Part shown: positions 28,654 through 38,460 of the stretch, piece by piece
Position numbering within the stretch: the stretch's first letter is position 1
Layout of the letters: each line of letters opens with the position of its first letter
Source of the DNA: Candidatus Nanoarchaeia archaeon
GTDB lineage: Archaea; Nanobdellota; Nanobdellia; SCGC-AAA011-G17; JACPNG01
Direction: 5' to 3'
NCBI GenBank assembly: GCA_028713535.1
Contig: JAQTOC010000005.1
Coordinates: 1-55,339 of the forward strand
DNA length: 55,339 bases
Made by a program: the position numbers and the translations under genes
The notes under the pieces: generated by a model
What the model was told of the DNA's origin: nothing
The model's database searches: none
Seen by the model: only the letters and a program-made list of their open reading frames with translations

Positions 28654-28829
28654 CTTAATACCATCTGGAATATTACAGTAATAATAAATCCAATTGCTCC
28701 TATTGCAGCTATTCCGATTGCGCTGACCTTTACAATTGCCATAAACTCTGTCTTTGAGGGTTTTTTAGTTACCTGAAATACCCTCTTGCATTCTCTTAAA
28801 AATGATACAAATTTACTGAGTATATTCAT
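28650..28829 (-). CDS. secE: Protein translocase SecE/Sec61-gamma (59 aa; absent from ORF track)
   Basis: Manual translation MNILSKFVSFLRECKRVFQVTKKPSKTEFMAIVKVSAIGIAAIGAIGFIITVIFQMVLR; ATGA overlap with spt5 start. Confidence 0.93.
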   Translation of the reverse strand: MNILSKFVSFLRECKRVFQVTKKPSKTEFMAIVKVSAIGIAAIGAIGFIITVIFQMVLR

Positions 28830-28915
28830 AGTTAGGAAGGAAAAATAAGCATTTATAAAGCTTTTGATTGAGGTTTTTAGAAAGATTTTTATATGCTAAA
28901 AAATAGGTTTAAGTT

Positions 28916-29278
28916 ATGAAAATAAAAGAGGATGGTCCTAGAGGGGTAAAAAGGATAAGTCTTATCAAAGTTATCATTGTTGTTTTGATCCTTGCCCAAG
29001 TGCTTAGCCTGTATTTTATTTTTGATTTAAGAAACAAGCAGCAGGAAATAATAGACCAAACAATGAAAGGATGGCAATTGAGATGCTCAAAAACAGAGGT
29101 CTTTGAAACGAGTTCAAATTTTGCAAGCTGTACTGACCCAGCCTGTGTTGATATTGCCGCAGGCATTCAGAAATGTGTTTGTTCAGACAATAAGAAGAAT
29201 TGGTATAAAACAAAATGCGTAGAAGCAACAAAAGTTATTCCGGTAATATATGAACAAACAAATAAAACTAGTCAATAA
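28916..29278 (+). CDS. Single-pass membrane protein with Cys-rich domain
   Basis: N-terminal [27 protein letters not shown] followed by a segment with 6 Cys. Confidence 0.7.
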   Translation: MKIKEDGPRGVKRISLIKVIIVVLILAQVLSLYFIFDLRNKQQEIIDQTMKGWQLRCSKTEVFETSSNFASCTDPACVDIAAGIQKCVCSDNKKNWYKTKCVEATKVIPVIYEQTNKTSQ

Positions 29279-30383
29279 ATTCTATTCCTAATTCATTCTC
29301 TATCTCAGAGGAGCCTTCTTTCTTTGAGCCGTGTTTAGCTCCAAATATCTGAGGGGACTTTACTCCTGTTACAATTAGCAGGGTTCTTATTGTCCTGTCT
29401 AAATCTTCAGAGATTTGTGCACCCCAAATTATTCTTGCATCTTCATCTAATCTTGAAGATACAGCTTCAACCACCCTTCTGGCTTCTTCCAAAGTCATAT
29501 CTCTTCCCCCAGAGACATTAATCAGAGCACCATTTGCTCCAGAAATATCAACATCAAGTAAAGGATTTGAAATTGCTTTTTCAACAGCTTCAACAGCTCT
29601 GTTTTCAGTATCAGACTCACCCACACCTATCATTGCAACTCCTCCATTGCCCATTACAGCCCTTATGTCTGCAAAGTCAAGGTTAACCAATCCAGCTTTA
29701 GTTACCAATTCAGCTATTCCTTTGACAGCATTCGTCAAGATTTCATCTGCTACCTTAAATGCAGTATGTAATGGTAAGTCAGGAGCTAATTCAAGCAGTT
29801 TATCATTAGGTATTACAATTAATGTATCAACAATATGCTCTAATTTTTCAAGACCAATCATTGCATTTTCATATCTTCTTGATCCTTCCATCTCAAAAGG
29901 CAAAGTAACAATTGCTACAGTTAAGCAACCCATTTTTTTTGCTACTTCAGCAACAACAGGTGCAGCACCAGTTCCTGTTCCTCCACCTAAACCGCATGTA
30001 ATGAATATTAAATCAGAACCATGGATCTTCTCTTTTATTTCATGCTCTGTTTCTCTTGCTGCCTGCTCTCCCACCTGGGGGATAGATCCAGCACCAAGTC
30101 CCATTGTTATTTCTCTTCCAATTAAAATTTTAGATCCAGCATTGGTATATAATAAATCCTGGGCATCTGTGTTTATCGCAATAGTCTCTGTTCCTGTGAT
30201 TCCTACCTCAGTCATCCTGTTTATTGTGTTGTTTCCTGCACCACCGCATCCAACAACCTTGATTTTAGCCCTTTGTTTTGATAAAATTTGTTCAAGTTCC
30301 TCATCGATTTCAGAAGTCCTTTGAGGCATTCTTTTAAGGTCAAGCTCCTCGTTATTTTTTACCTCTCTTATAATCCTATCCAT
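29268..30383 (-). CDS. ftsZ: Cell division protein FtsZ
   Basis: [34 protein letters not shown]-like [19 protein letters not shown]. Confidence 0.97.
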   Translation of the reverse strand: MDRIIREVKNNEELDLKRMPQRTSEIDEELEQILSKQRAKIKVVGCGGAGNNTINRMTEVGITGTETIAINTDAQDLLYTNAGSKILIGREITMGLGAGSIPQVGEQAARETEHEIKEKIHGSDLIFITCGLGGGTGTGAAPVVAEVAKKMGCLTVAIVTLPFEMEGSRRYENAMIGLEKLEHIVDTLIVIPNDKLLELAPDLPLHTAFKVADEILTNAVKGIAELVTKAGLVNLDFADIRAVMGNGGVAMIGVGESDTENRAVEAVEKAISNPLLDVDISGANGALINVSGGRDMTLEEARRVVEAVSSRLDEDARIIWGAQISEDLDRTIRTLLIVTGVKSPQIFGAKHGSKKEGSSEIENELGIEFID

Positions 30384-30442
30384 GTTCTAAATGAATTTAT
30401 TCTTTTAATATTTAAAGATAATTATAGTTTAATATATAGAAT

Positions 30443-32092
30443 TTACTTGTGAGTAAAATAAAACAAATCCTTGCTGTCTTTTCTGCAAAAGCCAAATCTC
30501 TCAAACTGAACTATTCTATTGACCTTTACATTATTTATTGACTTGTGACAAAAGCCTTTCATTATCTTTGAGTCGTTCATCACTATTTGAATATTCACTA
30601 AATCTTTTGTTGGCAGCCAGTGTATTAGCGTTGCTTTCAATGTTGGGTCATACTCTTCTGATATAAAATTTAGGTCAACAAAATTAAATAAATGCATAAA
30701 TCTGTACACTTTGTTCTTTTCCAATTTGTCTTCAACTAAAAATTCTCCCTCAGTTTCAATAAGATTGCTCCCTCTTTTTTCATCATCAGGATGCAAGGGA
30801 ATTTTTGCCTTTAGTTTTGGGCAGTTTTTTATCTTTATTTTTTTTGCCTTATCACTTACAAAAATATATCTGTCTGATTCAAAATCAAGTAATTTTTTGT
30901 TTTTAACAATTAAATCATCCCAGGTCATTGTTGCTTCTGATTTGCTTACTCCTGTGCTTAGAACAAATTCTCTGATTGCTTCTGGTAAAAATCCTCTTTT
31001 CCTCAGTGCAACAAGGGTTGTTAACCTCGGATCGTCCCATCCAGTCAATTCTTTTTTATCTATTTTCTCTCTGATGATCCTTCCAGATGCAGGAACTCCT
31101 TTGATGTTCAATCTTCCAAACTCATATGTATGTGTCAGTTCATATCCAAGTAATTTCTGGATATATCTTTGCAATTCAGACCTTAATTCAAATTCTTTTG
31201 ATCTTAGCCTGTGGGTTATTTTAAAATAACCGTCCATGATTGCATTCTCAAAATCATAATTTGGCCATACTCTGTATTTTTTCCCGTGTCTCGCATGTTC
31301 CTCTTCAATAATCCTGAAAACCGTCGGGTCTCTCATTGTAGTATTTTTATGTTCCATATCTATCTTTAATCTTAAAACCATGGACCCCTTTTCAGCTTTG
31401 AAGAATTCCTTCCATAACCTTAAATTTTCTTCAATAGAATTATCCCTGCATTTGCATTCTTTTCCTTTGGACCTGTATTCACTCATTGTTTCATTTGAGC
31501 ATTTGCACATGTATGCCTTATTTTTTTTAATGACTTCCTCTGCTTTTTTATAGTATAATTCCATATAATCCGAGGCATAAATTAATTTATCCCATTTGAC
31601 ATTCAGCCATTTAAAATTATCAAGCATGATGTCATAGAACTCTTTTTTTACTAAAATAGGATTTGTATCCTCAAATCTCAAGTAAAATTTGCCGCCGTAT
31701 TTTTTTGCCAGTTCATAGTTTAGTATCAATGATTTTGCATGGCCAATATGCGGATATTTCTCTGGTCCTGGCGGAAATGCTGTTATTATTTTTTCATTGT
31801 CTCTTATATTCAAAAATTCAAAGATATTCCTTTCCTTTTTCTCTTTTTTCTCTAATAGCTCCGGAGCTAATTTTTCAAGCATTAATTTTTGTTCCTCAAC
31901 TTTCATAGAATTGACTTCCTCAAGAACCTCTGAAATTATTTTCATGATATCTTGTTTGTTTAAATCCTTGTTTTCTCCAAAAATCTTCCCGAGGACTGCA
32001 TTTTCAGACGCCTTTCCGTTATATTTTAACGCATTCTGCAATGCATACTTTAAGATTAGCTCTCTCATAAAAAACAAATAACAATAATGCAT
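30443..32092 (-). CDS. gltX: Glutamyl-tRNA synthetase (archaeal type)
   Basis: FPPGPEKYPHIGHAKSLILNYELAKKYGGKFYLRFEDTNP; GWDDPRLTTLVALRKRGFLPEAI. Confidence 0.94.
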   Translation of the reverse strand: MHYCYLFFMRELILKYALQNALKYNGKASENAVLGKIFGENKDLNKQDIMKIISEVLEEVNSMKVEEQKLMLEKLAPELLEKKEKKERNIFEFLNIRDNEKIITAFPPGPEKYPHIGHAKSLILNYELAKKYGGKFYLRFEDTNPILVKKEFYDIMLDNFKWLNVKWDKLIYASDYMELYYKKAEEVIKKNKAYMCKCSNETMSEYRSKGKECKCRDNSIEENLRLWKEFFKAEKGSMVLRLKIDMEHKNTTMRDPTVFRIIEEEHARHGKKYRVWPNYDFENAIMDGYFKITHRLRSKEFELRSELQRYIQKLLGYELTHTYEFGRLNIKGVPASGRIIREKIDKKELTGWDDPRLTTLVALRKRGFLPEAIREFVLSTGVSKSEATMTWDDLIVKNKKLLDFESDRYIFVSDKAKKIKIKNCPKLKAKIPLHPDDEKRGSNLIETEGEFLVEDKLEKNKVYRFMHLFNFVDLNFISEEYDPTLKATLIHWLPTKDLVNIQIVMNDSKIMKGFCHKSINNVKVNRIVQFERFGFCRKDSKDLFYFTHK

Positions 32093-32130
32093 ATAAAAAC
32101 CTTTTTATACATTAAGAACAAAATAAATTC

Positions 32131-32580
32131 ATGGAGAGGCAGTTCTTTAACTCAAAGGAAAAAAGGAATTTTATTAATCAGATTAAGGAACAATACGGCA
32201 TCAACGAGTTAAATTTGGATTATGTTTTCATGAAAGATCAAAAAGATAAGGTATACATTATCTCAAACAAGTTAAAGGAGATAAATCAAAAAGATTTTAA
32301 TATATCTTCTTATGGATTGTACTTTGCAAGGGATATAGGGGAAATAAGGCTAAGTGTGGAAGGTTCCCAGATTATAGGAGAATATGCCAAAAAAAATATT
32401 ATTGAACTTGATGAATCTTTGTTAAAAAAATGGATGCAGGGTCTTGACATAACAATGGATTCTGATCAGGAAGGTTTTGTTTTGATAAAGCACAAAAATA
32501 ATTTTTATGGGTGTGGCAAGTATAAAAATGGGATAATCCTGAATTACGTCCCAAAAGAAAGAAGAGTTAAGTTTGAATAA
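32131..32580 (+). CDS. PUA-like RNA-binding protein (RsmF/PUA C-terminal-like)
   Basis: GFVLIKHKNNFYGCGKYKNGIILNYVPKERRVK. Confidence 0.65.
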   Translation: MERQFFNSKEKRNFINQIKEQYGINELNLDYVFMKDQKDKVYIISNKLKEINQKDFNISSYGLYFARDIGEIRLSVEGSQIIGEYAKKNIIELDESLLKKWMQGLDITMDSDQEGFVLIKHKNNFYGCGKYKNGIILNYVPKERRVKFE

Positions 32581-32988
32581 TCACTTTCTTGTTTCAGAAT
32601 AAACCAACAAGAACAGAGCCAAGACAATATAACAGTCAGCGAAATTAAAAACATACCAGAACTTAAAATTAATAAAATCAACAACAAATCCATAAATAAT
32701 TCTGTCTATTAAGTTTCCTATTAAACCAGAAATCAATAAGATTAAAGCAAATTTTATATTTGATTTTTTCTCCTTTATAAACCAGAATATGATAAGAGAA
32801 AGGATAATAAGACTTAGAATAATAAATACCAAGTTATTCCCTTTAAACAATCCAAACAAAGCCCCTGTGTTTGTAACCCGTTCCAGAGAAAAAAAGCTAA
32901 AAACTTTAATTTCCTTCTTTACTAATAATTTAGTTATCTGATCAAGCAGAATAAGACCAAAACCAATTAAAAAATATTTTTTATTCAT
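32581..32988 (-). CDS. lspA: Lipoprotein signal peptidase (LspA)
   Basis: LDQITKLLV, TNTGALFG, LIGNLIDRIIYGFVVDFI, FNFADCYIV motifs, four TM segments. Confidence 0.93.
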   Translation of the reverse strand: MNKKYFLIGFGLILLDQITKLLVKKEIKVFSFFSLERVTNTGALFGLFKGNNLVFIILSLIILSLIIFWFIKEKKSNIKFALILLISGLIGNLIDRIIYGFVVDFINFKFWYVFNFADCYIVLALFLLVYSETRK

Positions 32989-33485
32989 GTCTCTATCTTC
33001 AAGAAAGCTTTCATATTGCCTAGGAAATCATAAACTTCGTCTGCGAATTCATCTTTGTATCTCATAAACTTGCCTGCAACAACAATCTTGTCATAAACTT
33101 CTCTTATGAATCTTGCCAGGAAGTTAGCCTCCCAGATTTCCTCATAATCTTTATGCAGATAACACTCAATCTTAATTTTTATGTCGCCCCTGTAAGTATA
33201 ACGGTCGTGCTCGTCCTTTATTTTTTTAAGATTCTTGAACTCTAAGTTTGCTTTAAACTGGAACTTAATATAGTCGTCTATTTTCTTGAATGATCTCCAT
33301 TTGATTAATGTCTGTTTTGCCTGTTCCTTTTCGTCTGTTGTTTTTTCTGTATACAGTTTTTCCAAGAATTCATAACCATGGTCATAAAACCATTTCTGGC
33401 CCATTCTATAAAGTTCAGGCAGGTTTACAATAGCATCCTGCTTTTCCAAAACCAAATCCCTGACTACATAGTCTTTTTCAGACAT
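32985..33485 (-). CDS. Hypothetical, paralog 1 of tandem triplet
   Basis: DDYIKFQFKANLEF..GDIKIKIECYLHKDYEEIWEANFLARFIREVYDK; 4-nt overlap with lspA. Confidence 0.8.
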   Translation of the reverse strand: MSEKDYVVRDLVLEKQDAIVNLPELYRMGQKWFYDHGYEFLEKLYTEKTTDEKEQAKQTLIKWRSFKKIDDYIKFQFKANLEFKNLKKIKDEHDRYTYRGDIKIKIECYLHKDYEEIWEANFLARFIREVYDKIVVAGKFMRYKDEFADEVYDFLGNMKAFLKIET

Positions 33486-33523
33486 ATTATTCCCCTTATG
33501 ATTTAACTATTAAAATCTTTTGG

Positions 33524-34072
33524 TTAACCCATTGGCGATTGGATATGTTGTTCCATCCAGTCCCTTATAAACTTCTGAAGATTCATAAATTTCCTACGTA
33601 ATTCCTCTTCGTGGTCTTCAACCTCTTTCTTCATGATAAATCTTTCCCATAAATCCTGCATCCATTTAAATCCCCAAGGAGTTCCTTTGGTAAGTTTGGT
33701 ATAATCCTTTTCAATCCATGCAGTCATCCTGATTTCAAAGTCTCCCTTGTCCTTTTTTAATTTTTTGCCATCAACAATAACCTCTACTTTGGTGATTGCA
33801 ACCAACAGCCATATAAGTTCAATCTTGTAAGTTATATATGGATTTGCCTTTTTTGTAGCCATCCATTTAATATCTATATTAACAAAACCCCCTTCTTTGA
33901 AAGCGTGTTTATAGTACTCTTCATCAAAGAGTTTCCCTCCGCTTTTGCCTTCAGAATAACCCTCAAAGTCAAGCCATCTCTTTACACACTTATAGAACTC
34001 TTTGAGTTCCATAACTCCAACCATCCTCGACCTTGCATTCTGTGCAATATACCTTTTTTCAACTAGTGCCAT
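33524..34072 (-). CDS. Hypothetical, paralog 2 of tandem triplet
   Basis: NPYITYKIELIWLL..KGDFEIRMTAWIEKDYTKL..FKWMQDLWERFI. Confidence 0.8.
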   Translation of the reverse strand: MALVEKRYIAQNARSRMVGVMELKEFYKCVKRWLDFEGYSEGKSGGKLFDEEYYKHAFKEGGFVNIDIKWMATKKANPYITYKIELIWLLVAITKVEVIVDGKKLKKDKGDFEIRMTAWIEKDYTKLTKGTPWGFKWMQDLWERFIMKKEVEDHEEELRRKFMNLQKFIRDWMEQHIQSPMG

Positions 34073-34083
34073 CTAAACCCCTT

Positions 34084-34620
34084 TTAATAAAATAATCCCA
34101 AACTGTCTTTTATCATCCCTTTTACAGTCTCAAATTCTATAAATAATCCAGTTTCATAATATTTGTCTATCCTCCATTTAATAAGATACCAGTGATAAAA
34201 ATTATGGAGTTTTCTTGCAAACTTTGTTCTTTTCCATTTATTCTGGTAATCCAGTAGTAAATATGCCTTAAGTGAGAGTTCCAGCTTGCCCTTAGTAAGA
34301 GTCTTGCCTTCATAATTAACCTTTGATGCATGAGTAACATAAAATATGAATTCAAGGTGATACTGGACATAGTCATCAACTTCCTTTTTAGCCCTGAACT
34401 TAACCTCTACGTCATCCCCTCTGTCTTTTTTCTTTGTGGTATTATCATATTCCTCAATATCATAAGTTTTAGATCTTAGAAATGCCCATATCTCTCTGTA
34501 TGCTTTTTCGAGGTCGAACATACCTTCTATTCGATACTTCCACCCCTGTTTTTGACTTATAGTTCTTTTAAAGCCCCAGTCTCCGGGCTTTAACATCTGA
34601 AGATAACCCATGTATTTCAA
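34084..34620 (-). CDS. Hypothetical, paralog 3 of tandem triplet
   Basis: DDYVQYHLEFIFYV..KGKLELSLKAYLLLDYQNKWKRTKFARKLHNFYHWYLI. Confidence 0.8.
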   Translation of the reverse strand: MKYMGYLQMLKPGDWGFKRTISQKQGWKYRIEGMFDLEKAYREIWAFLRSKTYDIEEYDNTTKKKDRGDDVEVKFRAKKEVDDYVQYHLEFIFYVTHASKVNYEGKTLTKGKLELSLKAYLLLDYQNKWKRTKFARKLHNFYHWYLIKWRIDKYYETGLFIEFETVKGMIKDSLGLFY

Positions 34621-34660
34621 AAATATTCGTTAATTAATAAGGATTTCGGTTATGAAAAAA

Positions 34661-34668
34661 TTTATAAA
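34661..34668. promoter_or_regulatory. Palindromic TATA-like box in divergent intergenic region
   Basis: TTTATAAA, ~40-45 nt from both start codons (34620 minus, 34706 plus); A-rich BRE-like on the plus side. Confidence 0.5.
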
Positions 34669-34705
34669 ACATGGTTTACTCTAATTATTAACCAAGAGGT
34701 GAAAA

Positions 34706-36208
34706 TTGGCTGAAAGTAAACCATCAAAAAAACCAAAAGAAACTTTTTTCTCAAAGTTATTGAAAACAGAAAAAAAAGAGGAAAAGAAGGAAGTTAAAAA
34801 AGAAGGCCTTCTCGGAGAAGAAATAAAAAAATTTAATTTGATAGTAGAAGATCCTAGTAAAGGTGTAGAAGAAGTTTATTTCTGGTTTTTAAATTTCGCA
34901 AGGGATAACCTTCATTTTGATGTTGAAAAGACTTCAGATCTATTTACAGCTACAGAAGCTTCCAGCTTTTTTGGTGATTTGTTTGCAAGGAGATCTCAGT
35001 TGCAGGAAAAAGTTGCTAACTATATGGGCTTGATTGCAAACATGTCCAAGAGTTTATTCCAGATTATCAGAGAGATAAGGATCATCAAAGAGAGGTTAAG
35101 TTACTATGAGGATGCAAAAAAGTATCATTCAAGTGATCCAAAAGAGAAGGAAGCAGGAGATGCAGCAGAAATTGCCCTTAAGTCAATCTGGGTAGATATG
35201 GTTGAGGGAGGGATCCAGAACGCGGGCTCTGTTTATGGTATAGCAACAAAAGTTGGTTTCCATACGCTTCCAGACTTCTTCTTCAGAGTCCATGCCAAGG
35301 ATAAAGATTCAGTAGGAAAAGTGGTTAACAGCCTTGAGGGAATAAACAAAAAGTTAAAAGAAGTTTTGGAGAGAAAATTATACCAATACTATGTATGGAA
35401 AGAAAGAACCTACCAAGAGTTAAAAACAAGAGAAAAGTTTGCATTAAAGTATCTGAGCCAACAGCACGATGCAATGAGATTATATACTTCCTGGATAAAA
35501 CCCTACTTAAGGACAATAAATAAATTGGACCTAGGATCAGGTAAGGGATTTTCAGTTACAGATCCAGATTTAGTTACTGCATTTGAGACCTCAAAGATAC
35601 AGGTAGAGCTTATACTTACCAAGAAAGAATTTAATGTAGAAGGTCCTTACGATATAGAAACAAAACCTTACAAAAATATCATGCCTGTAGTGCGAGTTGA
35701 ATTTATATTTTCATCACTCCCCAGCATGGTCTTCCACCAAAACTATCAAAGAGGGGCTGTACATGGCGGACTAAGTAGGGTTAAAGTTTTAGCTTATGCC
35801 CCAAAAATGGAAAATTACAAAGAATACATCAAGCAAAAAGAAGAGGAAGATTTTGAAATACTTAAATCCATAGATGCTACATTAGAATCCCTTGGAGATG
35901 AGCTAAAAAAATATCTTGCTGAAGCAGAAAACGTTTTTGCTCTCAAAGCAGCGGAAAAGGAAAAAGGAAAAGAAGTCAAAAAGGAAGATGGAGAACCTGG
36001 TCCATTTAAGGCCTTGGGAAAAGGATTTAAAGATCTATTTGGATTAATAGGCAGTGCGGTGCCAAAGAAAAGCAAAAAAGCAGAAGACGAAGAGTATGAT
36101 GAATTTGTTAAAGAAGAAGAAAAAAACGCTGCAAGTAAAGTGGTAGTAGAAGAAGGATTCAGGCTTTATGATTACTACAAGAAAAATCATCAGATGTTAA
36201 GCTGGTAA
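34706..36208 (+). CDS. Hypothetical 500-aa cytosolic protein, TTG start
   Basis: AGAGGTGA Shine-Dalgarno 4 nt before TTG at 34706; charged N- and C-termini; first gene of tight 4-gene operon. Confidence 0.8.
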   Translation: MAESKPSKKPKETFFSKLLKTEKKEEKKEVKKEGLLGEEIKKFNLIVEDPSKGVEEVYFWFLNFARDNLHFDVEKTSDLFTATEASSFFGDLFARRSQLQEKVANYMGLIANMSKSLFQIIREIRIIKERLSYYEDAKKYHSSDPKEKEAGDAAEIALKSIWVDMVEGGIQNAGSVYGIATKVGFHTLPDFFFRVHAKDKDSVGKVVNSLEGINKKLKEVLERKLYQYYVWKERTYQELKTREKFALKYLSQQHDAMRLYTSWIKPYLRTINKLDLGSGKGFSVTDPDLVTAFETSKIQVELILTKKEFNVEGPYDIETKPYKNIMPVVRVEFIFSSLPSMVFHQNYQRGAVHGGLSRVKVLAYAPKMENYKEYIKQKEEEDFEILKSIDATLESLGDELKKYLAEAENVFALKAAEKEKGKEVKKEDGEPGPFKALGKGFKDLFGLIGSAVPKKSKKAEDEEYDEFVKEEEKNAASKVVVEEGFRLYDYYKKNHQMLSW

Positions 36209-36210
36209 AT

Positions 36211-36681
36211 ATGGCAAATTTTGAAAAAGACATAAAGGAAATAAAATTAATAAGTAATCCGTTTGAAAGACTTGAAAGGCTCAATTCTTTGCTTAAACAA
36301 GAGATTGAGAAAGAGGAAGAAAAAAAAGTATGGAAAGAGATAGAAGAGACAAACAAAGAAATATTCCTCAGGTTTAAGCCCTGGACAAAAAAGGATGGTT
36401 TAAATGTAGAAACCCTTTCAAAAACAACGGCAATAGAAGAAAATAAGATTCCAAATCTTGAACATGTTGTCCGGGAAGAAGATGTAAGAGTTGAAAACCC
36501 CTCAGGCATAAAAGGAGTGGATTATGGAAAACCATTTAATGTAAACGGGATTTACCAGCCGAATATGTTAAATGAACCTAAAAAAGAGGAAACAGAATTT
36601 GGTTATCAGCCAAAAATAAATGATGCTGTATTAGATGAACAAAAAAAGAAGGAGGAAGAACTTAAAAAATACATTGATTAA
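36211..36681 (+). CDS. Hypothetical, low-complexity charged protein
   Basis: 2-nt gaps to both neighbours. Confidence 0.75.
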   Translation: MANFEKDIKEIKLISNPFERLERLNSLLKQEIEKEEEKKVWKEIEETNKEIFLRFKPWTKKDGLNVETLSKTTAIEENKIPNLEHVVREEDVRVENPSGIKGVDYGKPFNVNGIYQPNMLNEPKKEETEFGYQPKINDAVLDEQKKKEEELKKYID

Positions 36682-36683
36682 AA

Positions 36684-38456
36684 ATGTCAGATTTTAATTC
36701 TGGTTATTGGCACGCATTGGACAAGGAAAGGCCAGTCGTAAAAACTTCTAACATAGGCTATACTACCTCTGGGATAAAAGATCAGCTTGAAGAATTAAAA
36801 GCTAAGATATTTACAGGAGCATCGCATATTGAACTTGGATTTTCAGGAGTTGGTAAGGGAAGCATTGCCGGAGGTAAAGTAACTCCTGGATTATTTGGAA
36901 AAGATCAAAGAGAGGAAATGAGGCAGCTTTCTAAAATCAATGATGTTACATTATCAACCCATGCAACAACAGGAGTAATGGGTCTTGCTGGGATGACTGA
37001 GCGAGGGGGTTTTAGTGAAAACATGAGGAGAAATGCCCTCGACGAAATAAAGCAGGCAATTGAGTTTAATGCAGATGTTGGTGGTAGAGCTGTAGTACTC
37101 CATGTTGGAGAATTCAACAGGCCTACAGGAGAAAGGGAAGCTGAAGGAAAAATAGAAAGAAAGGGATTTATTGATTATGGAGAAGGAATCCCCCAGACAC
37201 TAGTAGATTTAAGGAATGGAGAAACCGTATTTTCTTTTAACCTTAAAAGCCATTTCGAGCTCCCAAAAGTAGTGCAGGATGAAAAAACCGGACGCTGGAA
37301 AATCAGCCACGATACATTAAAGCCAGGAATAGATGATGAAACTGGTAAAATAAAGAACCTCGAACAATCAAAAGAAGATGTTAAAAGATTTCTTGAATCT
37401 CAGGTAACAATGAACAGAGGTCGTGCAGAACAGTATACAAACGAATATGAACATCTTAAAAAAAGCATTGCAAAGTTTGATAAGATGAGTGATGCTGAAA
37501 AACTTGATTTTGTTAATCATAGTAAGTTAGACATAGAAGATGTTTGGAAGCAAGGTAATCTTACTGAAGTATTTAAAAAAGCAAAGGAACTTTTGATAGA
37601 AAGAGAAAAAATAATTGAAGCAGAAGCAATAGGTTATGCCCATCAATTCGTTCAGTATGATGAACTAAAAAAGAATATAAGGACTGCAAAAGAATACGCT
37701 CTTGGAAAAAGTACAGATTCTATTGCAGAAGCAGGAATCCTTGCAATGAACCAGACAAAAGAAAAAGAATTAAAGGATCCGATATTTGTTGCTCCTGAAA
37801 GCATTTTCCCAGAGCAGTATGGAGGCCATCCAGAAGAATTAAAAGAACTGGTCCTAAAATCAAGAAAAATAATGGAAGAAAGACTTGTAAAAGAAAAACA
37901 TCTTTCAAGAGATGAAGCAAAAAAGAAAGCGGAGACTCACATAAAGGCAACATTTGATACAGGTCACGCTTATTTATGGAAAAAATATTTCAAAGGTACT
38001 GATAAAGAATTTGACAAGTGGATGTTGAACCAGGCTGATGATCTTATAAAAAATAAAATTGTCGGCCATGTCCACGTAACAGACAATATGGGTTATGCAG
38101 ACGACCATCTTCCTATGGGTGAAGGAAAAGTTCCCATAGAAAGATTCACAGAAATCCTCTCAAAGAGGGAATTTAAAGGTAATGTTATTGCTGAAGCAGG
38201 TGACCGGGATTATGGAACCGAACCTGCTGCTGCTTTAAGGGGAGCTTGGAAAACAATGGGATCCCCAATATACAGAGTTGATATTGAATCAGAGATTCCA
38301 ATTCCCCGTCCGGGAATGGGTGTGCGAAGAGGCCTTGGCTGGGTTGACATAGAGCAGTCTTATTTTGGAAGAACAACAGGCCCGACATATTTAGTAGGAG
38401 AAAAAATTGTACCATCAAAAGACTGGATATTCTGGTCAGAGGTACCATTGGAGTGA
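36684..38456 (+). CDS. TIM-barrel sugar phosphate isomerase/endonuclease IV-like protein with large insertion
   Basis: ASHIELGFSG, STHATTGV, RAVVLHVGEF, FDTGHAYL, GHVHVTDNMGYADDHLPMGEGKVPIERF, VIAEAGD motifs; ~200-aa helical insertion. Confidence 0.82.
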   Translation: MSDFNSGYWHALDKERPVVKTSNIGYTTSGIKDQLEELKAKIFTGASHIELGFSGVGKGSIAGGKVTPGLFGKDQREEMRQLSKINDVTLSTHATTGVMGLAGMTERGGFSENMRRNALDEIKQAIEFNADVGGRAVVLHVGEFNRPTGEREAEGKIERKGFIDYGEGIPQTLVDLRNGETVFSFNLKSHFELPKVVQDEKTGRWKISHDTLKPGIDDETGKIKNLEQSKEDVKRFLESQVTMNRGRAEQYTNEYEHLKKSIAKFDKMSDAEKLDFVNHSKLDIEDVWKQGNLTEVFKKAKELLIEREKIIEAEAIGYAHQFVQYDELKKNIRTAKEYALGKSTDSIAEAGILAMNQTKEKELKDPIFVAPESIFPEQYGGHPEELKELVLKSRKIMEERLVKEKHLSRDEAKKKAETHIKATFDTGHAYLWKKYFKGTDKEFDKWMLNQADDLIKNKIVGHVHVTDNMGYADDHLPMGEGKVPIERFTEILSKREFKGNVIAEAGDRDYGTEPAAALRGAWKTMGSPIYRVDIESEIPIPRPGMGVRRGLGWVDIEQSYFGRTTGPTYLVGEKIVPSKDWIFWSEVPLE

Positions 38457-38460
38457 TAAA

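Noticed and set aside
29647-30324. 225-aa plus-strand ORF
   Set aside because: Antisense to ftsZ, whose motifs are unambiguous; shadow ORF
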